A stretch of DNA of 64,000 nt from Nageia nagi (Eukaryota; Pinophyta). The stretch covers positions 2,046,001-2,110,000 of the forward strand of contig JBITNC010000001.1 of the NCBI GenBank assembly GCA_050084985.1, written 5' to 3'. Position 1 is the first letter of the stretch; every line of letters begins with the position of its first letter. Shown here in pieces: positions 10,941 through 21,950 of the stretch. The notes beneath the pieces were generated by a model. It worked only from the letters and a program-made list of their open reading frames with translations, did not search any database and was not told the DNA's origin. Both the position numbers and the translations under genes were made by a program.

Positions 10941-11459
10941 ACTTCAACCCTAAGAGGATTTTTGGTTGTATAGTGTTGATCTATGTGTGTACTTTTGGCT
11001 AGTTCTCCTTATGAGATGAACTATTTGTACGCTTGAGCATATAATAGAATATCATTAGCACTATTCGATTATCCATATGGGAGGAAATCCTTTATGGATA
11101 TGATGGATATTTGTTTGCACTATTTAGTTATCCATATGTGAGGAACTTGTATGTGTCTTTTGACACTATTCAGTTATCCATGTGTGAAAAATTCGTATGT
11201 GCATTTTGTTATGCTCTATTTGTGATGATAATCAACATATATTTTGTATACAATAGGTGACTATGAGTATTGAATTGGTACCTTCATGATGACTTATAGT
11301 GCACCATTGATAAGTTTATGGATGGTATTGCTTGATTTATTTATCCTTGTTGATATAAATGTGTACATGATGCATCTAACTTATCTTATTTTTTGAATTT
11401 TCTATAGCTTACAGGTTACTTTAGGTATGAAGGCTCATCATGTCAACTTCTAATTGGAG
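10941..11459 (+). mobile_element. Copia 3' untranslated internal region
   Basis: Matches the stretch between RNase H and polypurine tract of the element at 34075-42324. Shared phrases include GTTGTATAGTGTTGAT, ATTCAGTTATCCATGTGTGA and a TAATGATAATCAACA-like segment. No coding. Confidence 0.6.
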
Positions 11460-11963
11460 TGTTGGAATGTATAATGCATTATTATAAAAGTTATAGAATA
11501 ATCTTCTATGTAAGTTTATTAATACTTAAGGGTATCATTTGATACCTTAAGTATTTAAATGAATATGATAATATAATTTATCTTACACTCCATGTAAGAA
11601 ACATGCCCCTTAGGTAAAAAGATGTGCATGTCATGCTTTTTTACATTGGGTAAAAGTGTGATCCAAAGAGGGATTTTAGCCTATAAATAGAAGGCTCCCT
11701 CTTTTGAATCGTACATAAATTTGTGAGATAAAGTTATGCTATAGGATAGTGCTTAGGAGTTGAGATTATAAGGATTGTAAGAGAGTTGTATTTGTGATTG
11801 AAGTAAAGATCTAGTTAGTGGATGTACTCCTAGTTGGAGGAACCACTTTACATCTTGAGTTATTTTATGAGATTATTTATGCTTGAGTTCTTAATGTTGA
11901 ATTAGCAAAGTTCCATGTGATCTTGGTAGTTTAGGATTATTTATGTTATATTTTATTCCTTCA
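11460..11963 (+). mobile_element. solo LTR inserted in a Copia 3' UTR
   Basis: TGTTGGAATGTATAATGC ... TTTATTCCTTCA, about 504 bp, the same family as the LTRs at 34075 and 41827, with a TATAAATA box at 11682-11689. The sequence on either side is one continuous 3' UTR in the 34075 element (AATTGGA... and ...TTATGTACATTGAAAC), so the LTR was inserted there and its internal part lost. I see no clean target duplication. The host 3' UTR continues to a polypurine tract AAAGGGGGAG at 12163-12172 and about 10 bases of LTR. Confidence 0.75.
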
Positions 11964-12183
11964 TACATGATTAATTTATGTACATTGAAACCAATTAATT
12001 AATGATTGTATTGTAAACCATTTGTTAGAATGGTAAAGTAGTGAGTCTTTAACTAAGATCTTGCTTTCTTCATAAAGATGTAAAAGTTCTCATCTCCAAT
12101 TGTATCTATATGGAGGAAACTCTTTTTTTCTTCTCTCTTCTTCACTCTATCCCAATATTGCATAAAGGGGGAGTTTTGGAATG

Positions 12184-12820
12184 GGGCTAGTGCAAGAAGA
12201 TGAGTCCACATGAAGAGGAAGTTTTACAACTTAAAAAAAATTGAAAATATTTTTTTGCTTTTTCAATAACTTTTTAATTTTTAGGAATTTTGAGAAAAAT
12301 ATATATGGGGACAATTTTTAGATAATTATGTACAAAATTAAAAAAATAATTTTGAAAAAATGATAACTTTATATCAAATTATGCATTCTGGACATGAGCA
12401 TTTTTCAAAACCGTAATTATGACCCATAAAAAATTAATAAAAAATAATATTCATGTAGAAATTATGAAAAAATATCTAATACAACCTTCATTATGTTAGG
12501 AATCTTTTTCCAAAAGTATTTAAAAAATATTTTAGTTTAGATCAAAATATGTATGATAGGCATGTGCATGGTATGATCTGGAAACTATATTATTTAAATA
12601 GTGGTTTTTATTCATACCTATAATTTTTTTTTTATCAGATGGGTATTGGAATAAATTATATATTTGAAAACTAGACTCAAAGCACTACATTTTTATCCTA
12701 GTGACCTTGTTTAAGATTCCATGTCTAAGTGCTTCAAATTTTGAGATCAATGTGACCAAACATGAAAAGCATGAAAATACTTCCACTTCTTGGCCATAAA
12801 GTGGACCCAATGTCTTGCAC
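12184..12820. other. AT-rich segment of unknown origin
   Basis: No similarity noticed to other parts of the window. It is dominated by A/T runs, with the words TTCTGGACATGAGC and TGTATGATAGGCATGTGC. No coding frame. It separates the truncated 3' end at 12183 from the LTR at 12821. Confidence 0.4.
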
Positions 12821-13327
12821 CGATCCAATGAATAATGCATTATTGTAAGGTTTTTTAAGGTTCTTATTTTAAATTCACCAATACTTAAAGGTTTCCCTAT
12901 ATACCTTAAGTATTTAAGTGAATATGATAATGTAACTTGTCTTTCTCTCCTTCTCATGAGCATGCCCCTTGGGTAAAAAAGTGAAGCATGTCATGTGTTT
13001 GTATAATGGCTAAAAGGGTGGTCCAAGAGAGGATTTTGGTTTATAAATAGAATGCCCTCTCCTTGGGATCAAACACTAAAATATTAAATCAAAGATCTAA
13101 GATTAGTGTTAGGAAAGGAAGAAAGAAATCTTATAAGATAGTTATCTTTATGAATGAGAAAGATCTTAGTTAGTGAATGTACTCTCTTGTATGAGAGGAA
13201 CTGCTTTATATGTGTATAAAATTTATGAGATTGGCATTATATTTATACTTTTAGTGTTTATGTTTAAGAGAGCTTTCAATTCATCTTGGTAGATTAAGAT
13301 TTTGTTCTTTAAGGATTAAATGCTTCA
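12821..13327 (+). mobile_element. closing LTR of the nested insertion
   Basis: From AATGAATAATGCATTATTGTAAGG to AATGCTTCA, about 507 bp, with TATAAATA at 13042-13049. The first six bases read CGATCC where the partner at 10118 has TGTTGA, so the terminal TG is lost. Followed by ATCAC, the target duplication copy. Confidence 0.7.
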
Positions 13328-13340
13328 ATCACTACTTGAT

Positions 13341-14520
13341 TCATCTCTTAGGATTGGCTCCTAGTGAGCTTTTTGTTGAAGTTTTATCCATAATTTCTAA
13401 TGGTGGATTATATTTTAAATCTATTTTTCCTCTATTACACCTATTAATTACAAAAAAAATACTTAAATCATTGTTAGTATTTGGGGAAATGTACATTGGG
13501 TTATTTAAGGGACTTGTGGATGAGCTATTTGAGGGAGTTATGGATGAACTTGTGGGCATTTTTATGCTTGGTAGGAATGAATTTTAGAAGGATGGACTAT
13601 AATTTTTATAATTTTCACATTCTTAGGCTAATCACTAACTTGCACATTTGGTGAGTTATCTTCAAGAATGTCATCATTAATAAACACCTTTTTGCTACCC
13701 CAAACTCCCCCTTCATCCAAATTGCATCTCTTGAGATAATTATTTGATAAGTCTTGGGGTTGTAGAATTTGTATGCTATTGAGTGTTCACTATAACCAAT
13801 GAACATACATGGCTCACTTTTTGTATCAAGTTTCTTTCTCTTTTCATCAACAATCTTCACATAGTCTACACACACAAACACCTTCAAATAATTCACATTT
13901 GGCTTTCTCTCGCACCAAGCTTCATATGTTATCATATTCTCTAAACTTCTTATTGGAAACCTATTTTGAATATATATTATTGTACTTATTGGTTCATCCC
14001 AATAAGAAATTATCAATCTTTTACTTTGCAACATACTCCTTACCATCTCAATTAAGGTCTTGTTTTTTCTTTTAGCCACCCGATTTTGTTAAGGTATGTA
14101 AGTTGATATCATTTATCTTTTTATGACCCATTCTTTACAAAAATAAATAACTCATTAAAATAAAACTCACCTCCTTTATCATTCCTCAAACATTTAATTA
14201 TTTTTCCACTTTGATTCTCCATAAAATTATTTGAAATAATTGAAGACTTCTCTTTGTGTTTGATGAAAAACACCTAACAAATTCTTGAGTAATCATCAAT
14301 AAAAGTGAAAAAGTAAGAATTTTTACCAATATCTAATGTTTGCATTGGACCACAAATATCTAAATGAACTAATTGGAGTGGATATTGGGCCCTCCATGCT
14401 TCTCCTTTTGGAAATGAGTGCCTTGCATGCTTTCCTAAGGTAAATCCTTCACATACATCCTTTGGGTCTTCAACCTTTGGAAATTTATATAAAAGAGATG
14501 ATAATATCTTCAAACTTGAA
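13341..14520 (-). pseudogene. Copia integrase remnant and linker
   Basis: Minus strand. 14274-14513 gives the GAG-pre-integrase/integrase start (EGFTLGKHARHSFPKG, then LVHLDICGPMQT, then FFTFIDDYSRIC, with the first catalytic Asp). 13615-14079 gives the later core (NRFPIRSLENMITYEAW, then FVCVDYVKIVDEKRKKLDTK, then CMFIGYSEHSIAYKFYNP). 13341-13560 is a Ser/Thr/Pro-rich linker before the reverse transcriptase, cut by the insertion at 13327. Frames are broken between pieces. Confidence 0.8.
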
Positions 14521-14879
14521 AAATTTAGATGCCCAAATCTAAGATACCAAATTTATCCTTTATTATCTATAACCACATGAGCTTGTTTTTCCTCTTCTTC
14601 AATAAAATATTTCAATGGAAATAATTTATTCTTTATCATTTTAACTGTTGTGAAAAACCTGTTTACATTATTTTTATCATAAATCATACATGCTCTATCC
14701 TAAAAAACCAACTTGAATTTTTTCACCATCATTTTTCCTATACTCAACAAGCTATGTTCCAATTTAGGAGCAAGATAAATATGTTTTACCTTCTTGTTTC
14801 TAGTCTTTGTTTGAATCACCATATCCCCATTTGCTACCACCTCCAATTAAGATTTATCCCAAGCTTTATGCTTGATTTG

Positions 14880-14960
14880 TAGGAATGATCTAGAGATGAT
14901 AACAATTTGTTATTATTGTTCATATGATTTGTACAACCCGTATCAAGCAACCATGTCAAC
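14880..14960 (-). pseudogene. Copia aspartic protease active-site region
   Basis: The minus strand at 14953-14921 reads WLLDTGCTNHM, the D-T/S-G active-site triplet followed by the CxNHM signature of Copia proteases. Surrounding sequence (to about 14700) continues as protease and GAG-pre-integrase with stops. Confidence 0.7.
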
Positions 14961-15029
14961 CATGTTGTATGTCAAGAACAAAACTTGATCTCCATAATTT
15001 TCATTTTCACCATAATTCACTTCTTTCCC

Positions 15030-16010
15030 ATAAGTTTGTGCTTTTTGTAGTTTACAATTTATTGCAAGATGGCCAAATTTGTTGCAATAATAACATTGAA
15101 CACTTGTTCTATCTTCAAAAGAATTTCTTCGTCTACCTTTTCCATATCCTCCACCTCTTGGAGCTGAATAATCTTCACTATTATTGAATTGTAATCTCCC
15201 TCTACTTCTCCCAAATGAGCCTCTTCTACCATCTCTACCTCCTCTACCTCTTTTTCTTGAGGAATATTGGCCTCTACTACCACTTGATTCATTCTCCTTT
15301 GTAGATAATGCCTTCTCTTATATAACTCCTCCAACTTGTGATTTTCTAAGCCTCTCCTCATGCAAAACAACAGAGATAATCAATCCATCAAATTCTAATG
15401 TTGACATATTCTTGTTCTCTTCAATTATGTTTGCAATATTATCCCATTTGGGAGTAAGTGTCCTCAAAACTTTCCTAATTGCAAGTTCATTTTCTAATTA
15501 TTCTCCAAGTGTGGTCATCTTATGCACTACTATTTTAATTCTTACACAATAATCACCCACAAATTCATTCACTTACGTCAATAAATTTTCAAATTCCTTT
15601 CTCAAGGTCTATAATTTTATCTATTTCACTTTATCAATACCATAAAATCCTTCCTTCAAAGCATTCCAAGCTTATTTGGTTGTCTTGCAACCAAAAATTA
15701 TTAGAAAACTATTCTCCTTAAGTCTTGATTACAAGTGATATAATGCCAAAATATTCTTCTTTTCTTCCTTCTTTTTGCTCTTCATATCTCCTTGCAATGC
15801 ATTCCAATCTTATGGTTCATCATACCCAACTTCAATTATGTCCTACAAATCCTTACCTTCAAGCAAATTCATCATTTTAAGAATCCAATATTTATAGTTT
15901 GCCCCATCAAACTCTGGAACTGGGAGGGAATTTATGCTCATGGACATGATAACCTTACAAAGCAAAAAACCAAGCTTCGCTTTGAAATTTGATAAATTCC
16001 AAGAGAATCT
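15030..16010 (-). pseudogene. Copia gag remnant with intact CCHC knuckle
   Basis: The minus strand near 15110-15060 encodes CYYCNKFGHLAINC, a complete C-x2-C-x4-H-x4-C zinc knuckle. Upstream to about 16010 the capsid (UBN2) region is recognisable in pieces (CKTT, WNALKEGFYG, IDKI, LEKGI-like words) but has many stops. The gag lies directly downstream of the primer-binding site at 16041-16060. Confidence 0.7.
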
Positions 16011-16040
16011 TCACATGTTTCGAACCCACTCACTCAATCT

Positions 16041-16060
16041 TACCTAGTTCTAATACCAAA
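16041..16060 (-). other. primer-binding site
   Basis: The minus strand reads TTTGGTATTAGAACTAGGTA immediately after the LTR end, a derivative of the initiator-Met primer site. Confidence 0.65.
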
Positions 16061-16559
16061 TGAAGTATTTAAGCCAAAATAAAAATAAGACATATTCAAC
16101 AATGGAGCAAATGAACCAAAGATAGTAATGGAGTCTATATTATTAATATCACACCAATACAATACATAGATACAACACTTAACCAAACTTTTTATCTTAT
16201 TACATTCCAAACTTACTTTGAAAAAAAATAAGTGAACATATACTTTTGAATTTGAAATTCATAAGCAGTGCAAAATACGAAAAACCAAGACTAGCATTTT
16301 CATGCTTCTCCAAGTGTGTAATCTCAAGGAGAGGGTCCTATATTTATAGGCCAAAATCCTCCTTTAAATCAACCTATTAACCATTGTACAAATTCATGAC
16401 ATGTATCACCCTTTTACCCAAGTGGCATGCTCATGAGATGGAGTGTAGGATAAGTTGCATTATCATATTCACTAAATACTTAAGGTATCTAGGGATACTG
16501 TTAAATATTAAGTGAATTACAATAAGAGACCTTACAATAATGCATTATAAATTTTAACA
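16061..16559 (-). mobile_element. mosaic LTR shared by two minus-strand Copia elements
   Basis: Positions 16061-16290 match the R-U5 end of the LTR at 8146-8375. Positions 16370-16559 match the U3 of the LTR at 21494-21702 (CCTATTAACCATTGTACAAA, CATGACATGTATCACCCTTTT, and on to TTTTAACA). One side is followed by a primer-binding site and gag, the other by a polypurine tract (GCATTAGAGGAGAA on the minus strand). It therefore serves as 5' LTR of one element and 3' LTR of the next. A TATA-like TATAAATATAGG lies on the minus strand at about 16340. Confidence 0.7.
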
Positions 16560-18060
16560 TTCTCCTCTAATGCAATATTAGGGTAGAGAGTTCAGAAGAT
16601 AAAGAAAGAGAAAGAGTAAGAGAGTTCTCCTCTATAAGAATACAAGTTAAGATGAGAACTTGTGAGAAAGTAATAGAATTTATATGTTTCTACAAGGATA
16701 AACTATTTAAACATTTTAACAAATGGTTTTTAATACAATCATTAACCATAAACAATTTCAATGTACAAATAGTAGTCATCCAACAAGTTGACATGATGAG
16801 CCTCCATGAACTTACATACCCGAAGTAAGTAATGTACAATCTCTAGAAGAAACCTGCAAGATATAAGTAACTTATAACAAAACCAATAATATACATTATT
16901 ATAAACACATATGCACAACATCAAAGATGATATATATCATCAACTATGATATATAATAATATCACATGTGCATACTAACAAGTCATGATATATCATATCA
17001 TATGTGTAATATAAATATCCAAATGTGCACAATATCAAATGCACTATCAACCAAGTGATACATAAATGCACTATCAAACAAGGATATATGAAATATCTAT
17101 AAATGCATAACATGATCATCAATCATCATAAAAAATTATTTTTACTTTTGTTTATTTTAAATCATTATTTGTATTTGTTTTGGTATGAAGGTGTTATCAT
17201 ATCATAATAATTTCTTTCTCCCCCTTGATGAAAACTTCACCTATAAAATACTAATGTGACCATGTTACCTTAACTATACCACAAACTATCAAATGATAAC
17301 TTGATAAACAAAAATCATAGGCAATGCATAAATCACACGTCAAAGATACATAAGTTCTTATCTATTTACAAACATGTTGATTTTGAGATTTAAATTCTCT
17401 TTCAACAATATTGTAGCATAGATGAGGAACAAGCCACAACATGCAAACTTGATTATGTCATTAGTCAAGATGCACAAGCCATAAAATGCCAACTTGACCA
17501 TGCTACTAGTCAAGATGGATACGATGGAATAAGGTAGCATTAATCCCATAACATGGATTCAAATTACATAAAAAAATTACAATTTTGGAGAAGGGTGAAC
17601 CTTTTTAACCACTCCAATAATTTGCAATCATGGAGAAGGGCAAAATTTTTTAATCACTCCAATAATTTGCAGTCATGGAGAAGGGTGAACCTTTTTAACC
17701 ACTCCAATATAACTTCCCAACAAGGAAGTAATAATGTGAAAAATAATCCATCAACATGGATATAACCTTTCCAGCATGGAAGCAAACAAAGTGGAAAAAT
17801 AAGTAGTGCAATATAAGTGATCACAAAGACAATACTTATACTCACTTGTTATATACATAATACAACAACCCTCCTCAGGATGATGTAGTCATGATAAGAA
17901 TTCATACTTCAATTCTTTTTTAGGATAATTTCACCAACTCAAGTGATTAGGGTTTTAGATGAAAAAAATCCATGGAGTTTTATTTTGATGGACAATAGTC
18001 ACATCCAAAATTTTCTCTTTGATAAAAGATGCTATGTTATGGAGTTAATAACTCTTTCCC
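16560..18060 (-). mobile_element. 3' internal end of a second minus-strand Copia element
   Basis: Reverse complement of the 3' UTR of the 34075-42324 family. A polypurine tract abuts the LTR; 16740-16760 corresponds to GTACATTGAAAC...TTAATGATTGTA. At 17870-17950 the minus strand reads GAGTTGGTGAAATTATCC, then GAATTGAAGTATGAATTC, matching 10880-10980. Beyond it, 17950-18060 has RNase H traces (minus-strand TTATCAAAGAGAAAATTTT). Together with the LTR at 21282-21702 it makes an element of about 5.6 kb with little coding. Confidence 0.6.
17587..17711. repeat. 45-bp tandem repeat, 2.8 copies
   Basis: Units 17587-17631, 17632-17676 and 17677-17711, each starting GGAGAAGGGTGAACCTTTTT or GGAGAAGGGCAAAATTTTTT and ending in AATTTGCA(A/G)TCAT. 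The period is a multiple of three, which is why a 70-codon frame stays open across it. There is no start context or domain, so I do not call a gene. Confidence 0.9.
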
Positions 18061-19160
18061 TTAAGGGTAACTTCATTAAAAGTAGTAGCATATTACTAAG
18101 CTTTATAAATTTAACTTAGTTAAGCTCATTTTAACAATGGTGATATAGTATCAAAAATATTCACCTATGCACAATTAATCAAGGAAGGAGGTTTTCACTA
18201 CTTCTCACTCAAAAGTGCAAAATAATTTTACCTTAGATTTTATTTGTTAATTGTATTAAATTAAAAGGATAACCACACATCAAGGGTTAGTATCTTTTTT
18301 TTATAGTTAGTGGTTAGTTGCATAATAAAGATCAGAGAACTTTTACAATGTATTCTTGTTGAACTAACACAAGAGTTTTAGCAAGGTAACAAACTCCATA
18401 GCAACCCAATCAATTGTATTAGCTTGATCAAGCAATAAAAAAATGGTGAATAATCTTATGCTTTAGTCTCGAAGGCATTGCCCATATACCTTTCATTCTC
18501 ATTGGTCATTTCTAAAGTCAATCTTTTCTCTTCAATTGCCTTCATTTTGCAAAGGAATTCCACTCCCCTTTTTTTTTTTAAAAAAAAAAAAACCTTCTTT
18601 TAAAAAAATAATAGAAGGAAAAAAAATTCAACATCCCCTTCCCCCCCTTTTAATAACTCTCTTTTAAGAAATTTTTTTCTAATTATATTACCTATTTCTG
18701 TTTTTTATGAGCCAAGGTTCAAGAAGCATTAAGCTAGGTGTGGTCTTGGCTAAAACAAAATGCCAAACAAAAGTGATATGACCATTAGATAACTATAAAA
18801 CCTTGATAGATCCCATCTTAATGCATTGAAGGATATGTTTCGAGTATCTACTAGGCTATTTCTAATACATTGAAAGAAAGAAAAAAATGTATTATATCTA
18901 CAAGGCTAATTTGAATACATTCTACATAGTACCAAATCTAGAATTCTAAAATTCTAAATAATGTACACAAACATGGACAAAATACCTTGTTTGGAAAAAA
19001 TACAAAACAAATTCATAGTTTTATAAAAATTAACTTATTATTTATTTAGAATGTACCACATAAGTACCTCCAACAACAAAAAACTAAGACCAAATATCCA
19101 AAAGCTAAAACATTGTTAAAAAAATACATTCTAGGATAGGCTTCCTCAAGATAGCTTGCA
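18061..19160. other. AT-rich interval, low-complexity tract
   Basis: No gene seen. At about 18570-18592 a run of T is followed directly by a run of A, and at 18640-18650 there is a short C-run; homopolymers of this kind are prone to sequencing error. Confidence 0.5.
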
Positions 19161-19342
19161 AGATCAAGATGGTCAACAATGCAGGTTTGATCTATCCCAG
19201 GAAGAGTGCAGTAAGGGTCACGCATGTAATTAAAAAATTACTACCCTTATCCACTAGTTTTGCACCGTCCAGTGAGGAGAGACATGGTCCACTCAGCAAG
19301 CTTGGTGAAATAGTGTCAATGCATATAGAGGAACATCATTCA

Positions 19343-19440
19343 TTTGGTACTGATATCATCATAAGCAGGATGCAATTTCCTTGTTCAATCATATAGTCCA
19401 AAGGAAATTGCATCCTGCTCATGATGATACCAGTACCAAA
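19343..19440 (-). ncRNA. candidate small-RNA hairpin (38-bp stem)
   Basis: Arms 19343-19380 and 19403-19440 are reverse complements at 36 of 38 positions, with a 22-nt loop. The arms run from TTTGGTACTG to GCAATTTCC. On the plus strand the two differences are A-C mismatches; on the minus strand both become G-U wobble pairs, so a minus-strand RNA would be fully paired. This fits a young MIR-type precursor or a very short inverted duplication such as a MITE remnant. No known miRNA was recognised, and flanks outside the stem do not pair. Confidence 0.45.
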
Positions 19441-19805
19441 CTTTCACACTTGACACACACGTGGATAACTTTGTTTTATAGAAACTTGTGCATGGACGGA
19501 CCAAATTTAAGTCTGATATGATTCATTTGAGGTCAAGGAGGTTGGCCATGCATGGAATTGTTAACGATGCAGGAATGCAGGTCTGTGGAGTTAAAATATA
19601 AGTTTAGTATTTGCAGCGAGCAAAAAAGTACTTTACGTATCGACATGACAATAGAAGATCATCGCCTTCAAAAGCGAAGGAGATGAGATGGTCTTACGAT
19701 GATCTACTTCTATCCTAGTTTCGATTGCAGAGAGTGAGTGAAATGAAGGAGATTGTCCTCTGGAGGTGATATAGGTCTATGGCATATTGAAGAGCATTTC
19801 TTACT

Positions 19806-19982
19806 AAGGGAGGTACTAAGAACCTCACACACCCCAGCTGGTTCGTTGCTAAGGGAGGTACCAAGAACCTCATGCAACCCAACTAGTTCATTTTCAAGGG
19901 AGATACCAAGAACCTCACGAACCCCAGCTAGTTCATTGCCAAGGGAGGTACCATGAACCTCACGCACCCCAACTGGTTCATG
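19806..19982. repeat. 45-bp tandem repeat, 3.9 copies
   Basis: Units 19806-19850, 19851-19895, 19896-19940 and 19941-19982, each beginning AAGGGAG(G/A)TACCAAGAACCT. Both strands stay open across the array because the period is 15 codons. The minus strand (19710-19967) encodes a repeated GVREVLGTSLGNELA-type peptide. I cannot identify a protein. The array lies inside the non-autonomous Copia-type element 16061-21702. Confidence 0.9.
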
Positions 19983-19999
19983 TTTTGGATGTGGTTTGT

Positions 20000-20763
20000 C
20001 TTCTACAAGTAAAGTATGTACGCTTTTAATCTAATGTTCTTATATTGGCCACATGATGTAGTATGGGCTGGCATGTGACGTTTGATGGCTTAGTGATAGT
20101 TGCTTACCTCTAAAAACTTACCACGCACTCCTCCTTCCCCCCCTAGGAGCTTTACGTCTCTCCAAAACCCCCTTGCACAGTCTCTGGAATATCGCGCTGA
20201 GTTTGGGCAGGTTGTGGGTAGGTTTGTGTTAAGTTTTAAGATGCTCCTTCTTCCCTAGAGCCTAACGTCCCCCTTCCCCAACCTTGTGTTGCATTTCCAA
20301 CCATCCGCATTACATTTTAGGGCCTTCACCTCCTCCCCTGATGTTTATTATTTAGAGTTGTTGTAAGATTTAAATTAAATTATCAAGGGCTGGGGACTTT
20401 GGAACAACTATGTGATGCGTGTATGAATACAAGGGTACATGATGAGATCTGCAAAAAAAACGAGCAAGAGGAGACCTAGTGTAATGTCATCCCAGGTGGT
20501 ATCGAGATTGACATGATAATAGGATCCTGGTTGGTAAAATCCCTCGTGGAAATAAGGCCAAAACATTAGTGGGCTTAGTGCCTAGGTGTCCGACGAGTAA
20601 AGGGTACGTTGCATCAGCAAGCGATGGACAAATGGTGATGTGGGATGTGCCGCATGAGATCATGCTTAGCTACGGAGGCTATGGCACCGAATGCCCTCTA
20701 CCCGTAAAGCTTCAATGTCCACTGGGCAGAAGAAATTTAATTAAATCCAAAATATATGTGTAA
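20000..20763 (+). other. higher-GC interval with an unassigned 64-codon frame
   Basis: GC-richer than its neighbours. The plus frame 20569-20763 reads GYVASASDGQMVMWDVPHEI, faintly like a WD40 strand (SASDG...WDV), but one partial motif in 64 residues is not enough. It may be host-gene-derived sequence carried by the surrounding element. Confidence 0.2.
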
Positions 20764-21265
20764 GGCCAACTAGGATTGGCATTATCCTCTCTATACTATA
20801 CATAATTTTATTAGCCAACTTTTTTTTATATATTTTACATATATAAATTACATTGAAGTAAAAAAATAATAATAAACATTTGTTGGTCTAAGTATTTTTT
20901 TTTTGTCTTCAATCATTTTATATTTTGCATATAACCATTTTGTAAAAAGGTTGTAAAACTAAAAAAAAATTACAAATTTTCACAAGAGACTTCATGATAA
21001 ATAATCATAAGAATATATTATTATTACATGTTAAGTAATTTTTTACTAAAAAAAAATTGCAACTAACAAGAAATTAAAAATATGTTAGTATAAAAACAAT
21101 TTCATAGCAATAATATATTGTTACATCTTAAGCAATTTTTAAAATGCAACTAACACATACTCAACAAATATGTTATTATAATGAAATGATTAGAAAAAGA
21201 AGAGAGAGGTGTTATACCTTGAAAGGTTTTACCTCACAAGATGGAGTAAGAATATCCTCCAAATT
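20764..21265. other. AT-rich interval, nothing recognised
   Basis: Very AT-rich with homopolymer runs, no coding or repeat family recognised. It lies just inside the primer-binding site at 21266. Confidence 0.5.
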
Positions 21266-21281
21266 TGGATCTAATACCAAA
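21266..21281 (-). other. primer-binding site
   Basis: The minus strand reads ATTTGGTATTAGATCC next to the LTR end at 21282, a derivative of the initiator-Met primer site and similar to that at 16041-16060. Confidence 0.6.
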
Positions 21282-21702
21282 TGATGGAGTTAAAAGATTC
21301 CATAACCAATATCGCCTCAAAGGATTCCATAGAAATATCACATAACCATAACAAATACATCCTGAAACATCTTTTCAATTATTTCTCACAAGTGAACTCT
21401 CCTATAAAATTTTCAAGAATTCTTCTACAAAAATCCTACAACTACATTTCTACAACTCTACAAGACTAACATATTTCATTTATTAAAGTGCCCGCCAAAG
21501 TTCTCCATTGGATCACCCTATTAACCATTGTACAAAGTCATGACATGTATCACCCTTTTACCCAAGGGGCATGCTCATGAGATGGAGTGTAGGACAAGTT
21601 ACATTATCATATTCACTAAATACTTAATGTATCTAGGGATACTCTTAAGTATTAAGTGAATTACATTAAGAGACCTTACAATAATGATTATAAATTCTAA
21701 CA
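21282..21702 (-). mobile_element. 5' LTR of non-autonomous Copia-type element
   Basis: About 421 bp. The U3 half (21494-21702) is nearly identical to 16370-16559; the R-U5 half differs. It ends ...TTCTAACA on the plus strand, that is TGTTAGAA at the LTR start. It is inserted against the fragmentary LTR at 21703-21950. Confidence 0.7.
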
Positions 21703-21950
21703 ACATTCCATTTACAATTATAGGTGCCTTTGTATCATAAATATACATTTATTGATATTTTGGCAAATAACTAAATAAAAATAAATAAATAAATAAAAGG
21801 GCCATTTATTCCATAATTAGAGCTTTGTTAAGTCTCTAAGTGGAATTTATATCATTTTGGCCACATTATACAAAAATAGCCTAAAATACTCCTAAATTAA
21901 TGTTGTAATTTATCAGATGTTAAATGGAGAAGACACCTAAAAAAAAATCT
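21703..21950 (-). mobile_element. 3' LTR fragment of the 21703-25695 element
   Basis: Matches 25485-25690 (TTATTGATATTTTGGCAAATAACT..., CCATTTATTCCATAATTAGAG, TTTTGGCCACATTATACAAAA). Both copies lie at opposite ends of a 3.9-kb block in the same orientation, as LTRs do. This copy is cut short where the LTR ending at 21702 begins. Confidence 0.6.

Larger units (their letters stand above)
10118..13327. mobile_element. nested LTR insertion inside the Copia element, internally rearranged
   Basis: Bounded by TGTTGAAATGAATAATGC at 10118 and ...AATGCTTCA at 13327, flanked by ATCAT (10113-10117) and ATCAC (13328-13332), a 5-bp target duplication with one mismatch. Outside it the host element's pol continues: reverse transcriptase to the left, integrase linker to the right. 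The inside holds an LTR fragment, an inverted RNase H pair, a solo LTR, an unknown 640-bp AT-rich piece and a closing LTR. It cannot be a simple transposition product; later inversion and insertion must have reshaped it. Confidence 0.7.

Noticed and set aside
15184-15552. 122-codon plus-strand ORF
   Set aside because: Antisense shadow of the minus-strand gag with zinc knuckle at 15060-15110.
18560-18660. T-run/A-run/C-run cluster as a functional element
   Set aside because: Homopolymer artefact or simple repeat; no supporting structure.
20569-20763. Possible WD40 protein fragment (SASDG...WDV)
   Set aside because: One partial strand motif in a 64-codon frame with no second repeat; chance match likely.
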